Assembly (NCBI RefSeq): GCF_008011855.1
Contig: NZ_VOUX01000003.1
Location: 496,001 to 560,000 of the forward strand
Reading direction: 5' to 3'
Length of the DNA: 64,000 nt
From: Serratia bockelmannii
Lineage (GTDB): Bacteria > Pseudomonadota > Gammaproteobacteria > Enterobacterales > Enterobacteriaceae
The notes under the pieces were generated by a model. It was given only the letters and a program-made list of their open reading frames with translations, ran no database searches and was not told the origin of the DNA. The translations under genes were made by a program, and so were the position numbers. Positions 35,963-43,427 of this stretch are shown here, in pieces (position 1 is the first letter of the stretch; every line of letters begins with the position of its first letter).

Positions 35963-35999
35963 CTTGCAAACCGCAGCGGCCAATGCTGCCGTTTGCAAG
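35963..35999 (+). promoter_or_regulatory. Long hairpin upstream of lgt
   Basis: CTTGCAAAC-c-GCAGC-(7)-GCTGC-c-GTTTGCAAG: 9 plus 5 base pairs with one C/C mismatch and a 7-nt loop. It lies 108 bases after ptsP and 78 bases before lgt. No T-run follows, so it is not a classical terminator. A TATGAT element at 35926-35931 could start an lgt transcript that carries the hairpin in its leader. Confidence 0.6.
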
Positions 36000-36077
36000 G
36001 CGCGAGGTAATGTCCGTCGCCGTTTGGCACCTGCCGCCCCCGCATGGGGAAAAATAACAGACATGTTGTGGTGATAG

Positions 36078-36950
36078 ATGAGCAATAGCTATCTGGCGTT
36101 TCCTAAATTTGATCCGGTCATTTTCTCCATTGGCCCGGTTTCTTTGCATTGGTACGGCCTGATGTATCTGGTCGGCTTCGTTTTTGCCATGTGGCTGGCG
36201 GTGCGCCGCGCCAACAAGCCGGGCAGCGGCTGGACCAAAGACGAAGTGGAAAACCTGCTCTACGCCGGTTTCCTGGGCGTATTCGTCGGCGGCCGCGTGG
36301 GCTATGTGCTGTTCTACAACCTGCCGTTGTTCCTGGATAACCCGCTCTATCTGTTCAAGGTCTGGGATGGCGGCATGTCGTTCCACGGCGGTTTGATGGG
36401 GGTGATTCTGGTGATGTTCTGGTTCGCTCGTCGTACCAAACGCACCTTCTTCCAGGTTTCCGATTTTATCGCGCCATTGATCCCGTTCGGTTTGGGCGCC
36501 GGCCGCCTCGGCAACTTCATCAACGGTGAACTGTGGGGCCGCGTGACTACCGACACCCCTTGGGCGATGCTTTTCCCAAGCTCGCGCAGCGAAGACGTGG
36601 CCCTCGCCGCCGCCGATCCTTCTCTGCTGCCGCTGCTGAACCAGTACGGCGTGCTGCCGCGTCACCCGTCCCAGCTGTATGAACTGCTGCTGGAAGGCGT
36701 GGTGCTGTTTATCATTCTGAACCTGTTCATCCGCAAGCCGCGGCCGATGGGTGCCGTATCGGGCCTGTTCCTGATCGGTTATGGCGCATTCCGCATCATC
36801 GTCGAAGCGTTCCGCCAGCCGGATGCCCAGCTTGGCCTGTTCGACGGCGTGATCAGCATGGGGCAGATCCTGTCCATCCCGATGGTGGTGGCCGGTATTA
36901 TTATGATGATTTGGGCGTACCGTCGTCGCCCGCAGCAACAACTGTCGTGA
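36078..36950 (+). CDS. lgt: Prolipoprotein diacylglyceryl transferase
   Basis: 290-aa inner-membrane enzyme (E. coli 291) that adds diacylglycerol from phosphatidylglycerol to the lipobox cysteine of prolipoproteins. Seven-helix pattern with the Lgt signature [18 protein letters not shown] and the essential SFHGGLMG histidine region. ATG 36078. thyA follows after 7 bases, the conserved lgt-thyA operon. It is required for the lipoproteins ygdR, ygdI and mltA in this window. Confidence 0.96.
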   Translation: MSNSYLAFPKFDPVIFSIGPVSLHWYGLMYLVGFVFAMWLAVRRANKPGSGWTKDEVENLLYAGFLGVFVGGRVGYVLFYNLPLFLDNPLYLFKVWDGGMSFHGGLMGVILVMFWFARRTKRTFFQVSDFIAPLIPFGLGAGRLGNFINGELWGRVTTDTPWAMLFPSSRSEDVALAAADPSLLPLLNQYGVLPRHPSQLYELLLEGVVLFIILNLFIRKPRPMGAVSGLFLIGYGAFRIIVEAFRQPDAQLGLFDGVISMGQILSIPMVVAGIIMMIWAYRRRPQQQLS

Positions 36951-36957
36951 GGGACAA

Positions 36958-37752
36958 ATGAAACAGTATCTGGATTTGATGAACAAGGTGCTCGCCGAGG
37001 GCACTCCTAAAGCCGACCGTACCGGCACTGGCACGTTGTCGATTTTCGGCCACCAGATGCGTTTCAATTTGCAGGATGGCTTTCCGTTGGTGACCACGAA
37101 AAAATGTCACCTGCGTTCGATCATTCATGAGCTGTTGTGGTTCCTGAACGGCGATACCAACACCGCCTACCTGCGTGACAACAAGGTCACCATTTGGGAC
37201 GAGTGGGCCGATGAAAACGGCGATCTCGGCCCGGTGTACGGCAAGCAGTGGCGCGCCTGGGGGGCGGCGGATGGTCGTCAGATCGATCAGCTGAGCAACG
37301 TGCTCCAACAGCTGAAGCAGGATCCGGATTCGCGCCGCATCATCGTTTCCGCCTGGAACGTCGGTGAGCTGGACCAGATGGCGCTGGCGCCGTGCCACGC
37401 GTTCTTCCAGTTCTACGTGGCGGACGGCAAGCTCTCTTGCCAGCTGTACCAGCGTTCCTGCGACGTGTTCCTGGGCCTGCCGTTCAACATCGCCAGCTAT
37501 GCGCTGTTGGTGCACATGATGGCGCAGCAGTGCGATCTGGAAGTGGGTGATTTCGTCTGGACCGGTGGTGATACCCACCTGTACAGCAACCACATGGAAC
37601 AGACGCGGCTGCAGCTGACGCGTGAACCACGTCCGTTGCCGAAACTGGTGATCAAACGCAAGCCGGCTTCGCTGTTCGATTACCGTTTCGAAGACTTCGA
37701 GATCGAAGGTTACGATCCGCATCCGGCCATCAAGGCGCCGGTCGCGATCTGA
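36958..37752 (+). CDS. thyA: Thymidylate synthase
   Basis: 264 aa, same length as E. coli ThyA; converts dUMP to dTMP with methylenetetrahydrofolate. Nucleophile Cys146 in [22 protein letters not shown] supplies the phosphate-binding arginines. ATG follows GAGGGACAA, 7 bases after the lgt stop. A strong intrinsic terminator lies at 37772-37799. Confidence 0.97.
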   Translation: MKQYLDLMNKVLAEGTPKADRTGTGTLSIFGHQMRFNLQDGFPLVTTKKCHLRSIIHELLWFLNGDTNTAYLRDNKVTIWDEWADENGDLGPVYGKQWRAWGAADGRQIDQLSNVLQQLKQDPDSRRIIVSAWNVGELDQMALAPCHAFFQFYVADGKLSCQLYQRSCDVFLGLPFNIASYALLVHMMAQQCDLEVGDFVWTGGDTHLYSNHMEQTRLQLTREPRPLPKLVIKRKPASLFDYRFEDFEIEGYDPHPAIKAPVAI

Positions 37753-37771
37753 CCTTAACCGCATCACACCA

Positions 37772-37799
37772 GGGGCGCAGCGATTGCGCCCCTTTTTTT
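37772..37799 (+). terminator. Intrinsic terminator of lgt-thyA
   Basis: GGGGCGCA-GCGAT-TGCGCCCC, perfect 8-bp stem and 5-nt loop, followed by seven T residues. Confidence 0.9.
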
Positions 37800-37926
37800 A
37801 TCCGCATTGCGCGCCGCGCCGCATTTTATTGTCGCCATTTGTCACTATAGGGAAAACATTGCGCAGCTTGCCGCAAGGCTTGCGCATGCGGCTTTACCAC
37901 TTTGTTACGGCCCTTACACTGGCCGC

Positions 37927-38430
37927 ATGAACGAAAATACGCTATCGAACATCGATGACCGCCAGCGTGGTATGACGCTGATTGAGCTGTTGGCGGCGCT
38001 CCTGATCGCCGGCATGCTCACCGGCTGGGGCGTCGGGCAATGGCGCTATCATCAGCAAGCGCTGCGGCTGGAACACACGGCCCAACAGCTGCTGGCGTTT
38101 TTGCTGCGACTGCAGGCGGACGCCAACTGGCGTAACCGCCCGGCGCTGCTGTGGTTCAAGAACGGCACGCCCTGGTGTCTGGGCGGTGGCGTGCCGCCGC
38201 CGGATTGCGGTTCAGCCGAAGGCTCCGTTTTTTTGCCGTTTTATCGTGACGTTGCGCTGAGCGGTTATACCGACAAAGAAATCGGGTTTTACGGTTTGCG
38301 CAATACTGCGCAGGCGGGGCATATCCAGCTCAGCAATGAGGCAGGCGGCCTGCGGCTAGTGCTGTCTGCCCGAGGGCGGCTGCGTTTATGCAGCGAAGGG
38401 CTCCGGATAAGGGGGATCGCGCCATGCTGA
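37927..38430 (+). CDS. ppdA: Prepilin-peptidase-dependent minor pseudopilin PpdA
   Basis: 167 aa with a type IV prepilin leader: cleavage predicted after Gly15, before MTLIELL with Glu at +5, then a hydrophobic helix. GspH-like minor pseudopilin. ATG 37927 chosen because it places the leader correctly; the open frame extends upstream into the thyA terminator region and cannot be real. First of four overlapping genes ppdA-ppdB-ygdB-ppdC before recC, a conserved enterobacterial block encoding minor components of a type IV pilus-like fibre; its role here is unknown. Confidence 0.88.
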   Translation: MNENTLSNIDDRQRGMTLIELLAALLIAGMLTGWGVGQWRYHQQALRLEHTAQQLLAFLLRLQADANWRNRPALLWFKNGTPWCLGGGVPPPDCGSAEGSVFLPFYRDVALSGYTDKEIGFYGLRNTAQAGHIQLSNEAGGLRLVLSARGRLRLCSEGLRIRGIAPC

Positions 38431-39002
38431 CTGTCGAACGCGGTTTTACTCTGCCGGAGGTCATGTTGGCGCTGGTGTTCGGCAGCGTGATCGCGCTTGG
38501 CGCGGCAAAAACTTACCCGCTGTTACGCCAGCAGAACGTGGCCGTTGGTCAGCACTTTCGGCTGGAGTCAACGCTGCGACAGCTGGCGTTCGGCATTGAG
38601 AAAGATCTGCGCCGCGCCGGTTTTTGCGCCGGGCAGTGCGCAGGCCGTCCGTTGCTGATCGGCCAGGCATCGGGAGAAGCGGCGGGCAGCTGCGTTATCG
38701 TCGCTTACGACATCACCCGCAGCGGGCAATGGCTCACCTCGGGCGAGGATGTAGGCTATTTCGGTTATCGGCTGCGCAATGGCGGCTTGGAAGGGCAGCG
38801 CGGCGTAAGCCAATGCGACGGCGGCGGCTGGGAGCGGCTACTCGATCATGACGAAGTGCGCATTGAGCGGTTTCATGTGGCGATAGAGCGGGGCGATCAC
38901 GGCGCAGCGTTGGCTCGTCTGACGCTGACGGGGCGCTCCGCCAGCGATACGCGTATCAGGCGCAGTCTGAGCGGGAGCGTCGAAATGGCGGCGCTGCCAT
39001 GA
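38424..39002 (+). CDS. ppdB: Prepilin-peptidase-dependent minor pseudopilin PpdB
   Basis: 192 aa, short leader MLTVERG cut before FTLPEVMLAL (Glu at +5), then a hydrophobic helix and a soluble domain with several cysteines (AGFCAGQCAG). GspJ-like. ATG 38424 overlaps ppdA by 7 bases, with GGGGG upstream, and its stop overlaps the ygdB ATG (ATGA). Confidence 0.87.
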   Translation: MLTVERGFTLPEVMLALVFGSVIALGAAKTYPLLRQQNVAVGQHFRLESTLRQLAFGIEKDLRRAGFCAGQCAGRPLLIGQASGEAAGSCVIVAYDITRSGQWLTSGEDVGYFGYRLRNGGLEGQRGVSQCDGGGWERLLDHDEVRIERFHVAIERGDHGAALARLTLTGRSASDTRIRRSLSGSVEMAALP

Positions 39003-39445
39003 AGCGGCGCACCCAGCGAGGCGGTAGCACCCTGGCGGCGGTGATGTTGCTGCTGGCGCTGGGGCTGATGTTGCTCAATGCTCAGCATCGGCAATTGGAT
39101 AACACGCTGTTACTGGCCGCCGATCAGCAGCGTTACCTTCAGGCTTACAATCAGGCCGCTTCGGCGCTGAGTTGGGGGATGAGCCAGCGCTGGCCGCGCG
39201 CCGAGCTGAGTGCAGCGGCCTGGCTATGCAGGCAGCGCGTGGAATTGACGGCCTGCGCCCGGCTGTCTACCAGAGCGGGGGTGGTGACGGTACGCGGCCT
39301 TGGTGAGATGCACGGGGGGGAGCCGCTTTGGCTGTATCAATGGGGCGTGTTTGACGATGCAGAGGCTGCTGGCAAGGTGCAAGCGCAGCCAGGGGGGCGG
39401 CTGGATTTTTGCCCCGAGAAAAGGCTGGCTGACTGCGATGGCTAA
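38999..39445 (+). CDS. ygdB: Minor pseudopilin-like protein YgdB (DUF2509)
   Basis: 148 aa. The N-terminus RTQRGGSTLAAVMLLLALGLMLL looks like a prepilin but lacks the +5 glutamate, as in GspK-type tip subunits and E. coli YgdB. C-terminal LDFCPEK..ADC matches the YgdB end. It would cap the fibre formed with PpdA, PpdB and PpdC (inference from GspHIJK). Overlaps neighbours at both ends (4 and 8 bases). Confidence 0.82.
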   Translation: MKRRTQRGGSTLAAVMLLLALGLMLLNAQHRQLDNTLLLAADQQRYLQAYNQAASALSWGMSQRWPRAELSAAAWLCRQRVELTACARLSTRAGVVTVRGLGEMHGGEPLWLYQWGVFDDAEAAGKVQAQPGGRLDFCPEKRLADCDG

Positions 39446-39791
39446 CGCTCGCGCAGGGCGGCTATCCCGCAACGGCTTCAGCCTACCGGAGGTATTGGTG
39501 GCAGCCTTGCTGTTCTCGGTGTCGCTGCTTGGCTTGTTACAGTATCATCAGGTGCTGTTGCAGTCGTTTCAGCGCCAGTGGCACTACCGGCAAGCCTGGG
39601 CGCTGGCGCACCAGCAGTTGGAAGCGTTCGCTGTCACCGGGCGGCTCGATGCCGAACCACCGCCGGAAGGCTGGCGACGTGAGGCGGCGCTTGACGATGC
39701 GGAGAGTGATTGCCGTCGATTGACGGTCAGGGTTCAAACGCCGCAGCGGCAGTGGGCAACGCTGAGCCGTTGGTATTGCACCCGTTTTTGA
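39438..39791 (+). CDS. ppdC: Prepilin-peptidase-dependent minor pseudopilin PpdC
   Basis: 117 aa, leader ending SRNG before FSLPEVLVAALLF (Glu at +5). GspI-like. ATG 39438 lies in the end of ygdB; an open frame runs further upstream but would bury the leader. Ribosome-binding site weak, suggesting coupling to ygdB. recC follows after 32 bases. Confidence 0.85.
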   Translation: MANARAGRLSRNGFSLPEVLVAALLFSVSLLGLLQYHQVLLQSFQRQWHYRQAWALAHQQLEAFAVTGRLDAEPPPEGWRREAALDDAESDCRRLTVRVQTPQRQWATLSRWYCTRF

Positions 39792-39823
39792 GCCGGTATG
39801 TTTTTTGTTTTAAAGGAGCGTTC

Positions 39824-42800
39824 ATGTTCACGGTTTATCATTCCAATCAGCTGGATTTATTGAAGACGCTGACCAGCGCGCTGATAGCCAGAGATCCGTT
39901 GGCCGATCCTTTTCAACAGGAAGTGGTACTGGTGCAGAGCCCCGGGATGGCGCAATGGCTGCAGATGCAGCTGGCGGAACAATTCGGCATCGCCGCCAAT
40001 GTCGCGTTTCCGCTGCCAGCGACCTTTATTTGGGACATGTTCACCCGGGTGCTGCCGGATATCCCGAAAGAGAGCGCCTTCAGCAAGGACGCCATGACCT
40101 GGAAGCTGATGTGGTTGCTGCCAGAGATGCTGACCCAACCGGCGTTTGCGCCGCTGCAGCACTATCTGACCGATGACGGCGACAAGCGCAAAATTCATCA
40201 GCTGGCCGGCCGGGTCGCCGACCTGTTCGACCAATATTTGGTTTATCGCCCGCAGTGGCTGGAGAGTTGGCAGCGCGGTGAGCGCATCGACGGTCTGGCG
40301 GAGGCTCAGCAATGGCAGGCGCCGCTCTGGGCGCGGTTGGTAGAGTACACGCGCGAACTGGGGCAGCCGGAATGGCACCGCGCTAATCTGTACAGCCGCT
40401 TTATCCACGCGCTGGAGCAGGCAAAAACGTGCCCGCCCGGTTTGCCGCCGCGGGTGTTTATCTGCGGCATCTCGGCGTTGCCGCCGGTCTATTTGGAGGC
40501 GCTGCAGGCGCTGGGGCGGCATATCGATATCCACCTGATGTTCACCAACCCCTGTCGTTATTACTGGGGCGACATTCAGGATTACGCTTTCCTGGCCCGC
40601 TTGCAGAGCCGCAAGCGTCGTCATTACCATCAGGCGCGTGAGCAAGGGCTGTTTCGCGAGCCGGCCGACGCGGCGCGCCTGTTTGACGCCGAAGGTCAGC
40701 AGCAGCTCAGCAACCCGCTGCTGGCCTCCTGGGGCAAGCTGGGGCGCGATCACCTCTATCTGCTGTCGCAGATGGAAGGGGCGCAAGAGGTCGACGCCTT
40801 TGTCGATATCCCGGCGGATACCATGCTGCACGCCGTTCAGCGCGACATGCTGGAGTTGGAAGATCATGCGGTGATCGGTATTACCGCGGAAACGCTGGAA
40901 AGCAGCGTCAGCAAACGCCCGCTTGATGAGAATGACCGCTCCCTCAGCCTGCACGCCTGCCACAGCCCACAGCGGGAAGTGGAGGTGCTGCACGATCAAC
41001 TGCTGACCATGCTGGCGCAGGATCCGTCGTTGACACCGCGCGACATCATCGTGATGGTAGCGGATATCGACAGCTACACGCCTTATATTCAGGCTGTGTT
41101 CGGCAACGCCCCCGCCGAGCGCTACCTGCCGTTCGCCATTTCTGACCGTAAAGCGCGGCAGGCGCATCCGGCGCTGCAGGCGTTCATTTCACTGCTCGAT
41201 TTGCCGCAAAGCCGCTTTACCTCGGAACAGGTGCTGGCGCTGCTGGAGGTGCCTGCCCTGGCTACCCGTTTCGCCATCGGCGAAGAGGGGCTGCGCCTGC
41301 TGCGTCACTGGGTTGGTGAATCCGGCGTTCGCTGGGGCCTGGACGACGATAACGTGCGCGAACTGGATCTGCCCGCCACTGGCCAGCATACCTGGCGCTT
41401 CGGCATTACGCGCATGCTGCTTGGCTACGCGATGGACAGCAATGCCGGCGATTGGCAGGGCATTTTACCTTACGACGAATCGAGCGGGTTGGCCGCCGAG
41501 TTGGCGGGGCAGTTGGCAGACCTGCTGGCGCAGCTCAGCCACTGGCGGCAAATCTTGAGCGAAGCGCGCCCGCTCGAGGCGTGGCTGCCGTTGTGCCGGC
41601 AACTGCTGGATGCCTTCTTCGCCGCGGACAGTGACACTGAAGTCGTGCTGGCGCTGATCGAACAGCAGTGGCAGCAGGCCATCAATTTTGGCCTGGCGGC
41701 GCGCTATCCCGACGAGGTGCCGTTGACCATTCTGCGTGGCGATCTGGCGGCGCGCCTCGATCAGGAACGCATCAGTCAGCGCTTCCTCGCCGGGCAAATC
41801 AACTTCTGTACGCTGATGCCGATGCGTTCCATTCCGTTCAAGGTGGTGTGCCTGCTGGGCATGAACGACGGCGTGTATCCGCGCACGCTGCCGCCGCTGG
41901 GGTTCGATCTGATGGCGCAGCAGGTCAAACGTGGCGACCGTAGCCGGCGGGATGACGACCGCTATCTGTTCCTGGAAGCGATTTTGTCCGCTCAGCAGCG
42001 GCTGTATATCAGCTTCATCGGCCGTTCCATTCAGGACAACAGCCCGCGCTATCCTTCGGTGCTGGTCACCGAGCTGCTGGAGTACCTGGAGCAAAGCTAT
42101 TGTCTGCCGGGAGACGAGGAACTTAGTGCAGACGACAGCGCCCGCCGAGTGGGCGAGCACTTGCTGAAGTGGCATGCGCGCATGCCGTTCGCCGCCGAGA
42201 ATTTCTTGCCGGGCTCGGAGGCGCAAAGCTATGCCGCCGAGTGGCTGCCCGCCGCCGATGGTCGCGGTGCGGCGCATCCGGCGTTCAACCAGCCGCTGCC
42301 CGCCGAAGCGCTGCAGCAAATAGCGTTGGATGAGCTGCTGCGGTTTTATCGCCATCCGATTCGTGCCTTCTTCCAGCTGCGCTTGGGCGTCAGTTTTATC
42401 CTGGAAGAGACCGAGTTGCCGGACGAAGAACCCTTCACGCTGGATAACCTCAGCCGTTACCAGTTCAACAGTCAACTGCTGAATACGCTTATCGACGGCG
42501 ACGATCCCGAGCGGCTATTCCAGCGGGTGCGCGCCGCCGGTGGGTTGCCCTATGGCGCCTTCGGCGAAATTTATTGGCAAAAGCAGCAGGAAGAAATGAG
42601 CGAACTGGCCGAGCAGGTGCGTGCGGAACGGGCGCAGAGCCATAGCCTGGAGCTGGATATCGATATCGCCGGCGTGCGCCTCAGTGGCTGGCTGCACCAG
42701 GTGCAGGATGACGGCCTGTTGCGCTGGCGGCCCGCTACGCTGTCGGCGGTGGACGGCATATTGTTGTGGCTGGAGCACCTGGTGTATTGCTGTGCCGGCG

Positions 42801-43195
42801 GCACCGGCGAGAGCCGCATGTATGGCCGCAAGAACTCCGCCTGGCGCTTTGCCGCGCTGGCGCCAGAAGAGGCGCAGGCACAGTTGGCGGAGCTGCTGGC
42901 GGGCTATCAACGCGGTCTGTGTGAGCCGCTGCTGTTGCTGAACAAGAGCGGCTGGGCGTGGCTGAGCCAGTGCTATCTGCCGGAAACGCAGCAAATCGAC
43001 TGGGAGGAAGACGCGCAAATTAAGGCCCGCGCTAAATTGCTGCAGGCCTGGCAGGGCGATCAGCGCATTCCCGGAGAAGGGGAAGATCCCTACGTGCAGC
43101 GAGTATTCCGCCAATTGGATAATGAATACTTGGCGCAAATTCTGGCCGAAACAGAGCGTTATCTGCTGCCGGTGGCGCGGCATAACCTGGGGTAA
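39824..43195 (+). CDS. recC: Exonuclease V gamma subunit RecC
   Basis: 1123 aa (E. coli 1122), the Chi-recognising scaffold of RecBCD that also splits the DNA duplex. N-terminal helicase-like domains are inactive; the C-terminal nuclease-like fold has lost catalytic residues, as in all RecC. ATG 39824 after AAAGGAGCGTTC. Same-strand order recC-ptrA-recB-recD is the E. coli arrangement. Confidence 0.96.
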   Translation: MFTVYHSNQLDLLKTLTSALIARDPLADPFQQEVVLVQSPGMAQWLQMQLAEQFGIAANVAFPLPATFIWDMFTRVLPDIPKESAFSKDAMTWKLMWLLPEMLTQPAFAPLQHYLTDDGDKRKIHQLAGRVADLFDQYLVYRPQWLESWQRGERIDGLAEAQQWQAPLWARLVEYTRELGQPEWHRANLYSRFIHALEQAKTCPPGLPPRVFICGISALPPVYLEALQALGRHIDIHLMFTNPCRYYWGDIQDYAFLARLQSRKRRHYHQAREQGLFREPADAARLFDAEGQQQLSNPLLASWGKLGRDHLYLLSQMEGAQEVDAFVDIPADTMLHAVQRDMLELEDHAVIGITAETLESSVSKRPLDENDRSLSLHACHSPQREVEVLHDQLLTMLAQDPSLTPRDIIVMVADIDSYTPYIQAVFGNAPAERYLPFAISDRKARQAHPALQAFISLLDLPQSRFTSEQVLALLEVPALATRFAIGEEGLRLLRHWVGESGVRWGLDDDNVRELDLPATGQHTWRFGITRMLLGYAMDSNAGDWQGILPYDESSGLAAELAGQLADLLAQLSHWRQILSEARPLEAWLPLCRQLLDAFFAADSDTEVVLALIEQQWQQAINFGLAARYPDEVPLTILRGDLAARLDQERISQRFLAGQINFCTLMPMRSIPFKVVCLLGMNDGVYPRTLPPLGFDLMAQQVKRGDRSRRDDDRYLFLEAILSAQQRLYISFIGRSIQDNSPRYPSVLVTELLEYLEQSYCLPGDEELSADDSARRVGEHLLKWHARMPFAAENFLPGSEAQSYAAEWLPAADGRGAAHPAFNQPLPAEALQQIALDELLRFYRHPIRAFFQLRLGVSFILEETELPDEEPFTLDNLSRYQFNSQLLNTLIDGDDPERLFQRVRAAGGLPYGAFGEIYWQKQQEEMSELAEQVRAERAQSHSLELDIDIAGVRLSGWLHQVQDDGLLRWRPATLSAVDGILLWLEHLVYCCAGGTGESRMYGRKNSAWRFAALAPEEAQAQLAELLAGYQRGLCEPLLLLNKSGWAWLSQCYLPETQQIDWEEDAQIKARAKLLQAWQGDQRIPGEGEDPYVQRVFRQLDNEYLAQILAETERYLLPVARHNLG

Positions 43196-43427
43196 CAATC
43201 CCCCGGTGGTGCTGTGCAGCGGGAGGTGGTAAAAATAACGAAGGTTATATTCAACCATTGGGGTAATTCCCGGTCTGACATAACGTACAGGCATATACCC
43301 GCCGTGTTTCGGACCGCCACATTGGCGAAGAACCCGGCGAGTACCGATTTGGTTATGTGGTTTTGATGCACGTCGCCAACGTCAGGGAGTGGGCGTAGCG
43401 ACGTCAGAATAGGGGTTTATTTTGGAT

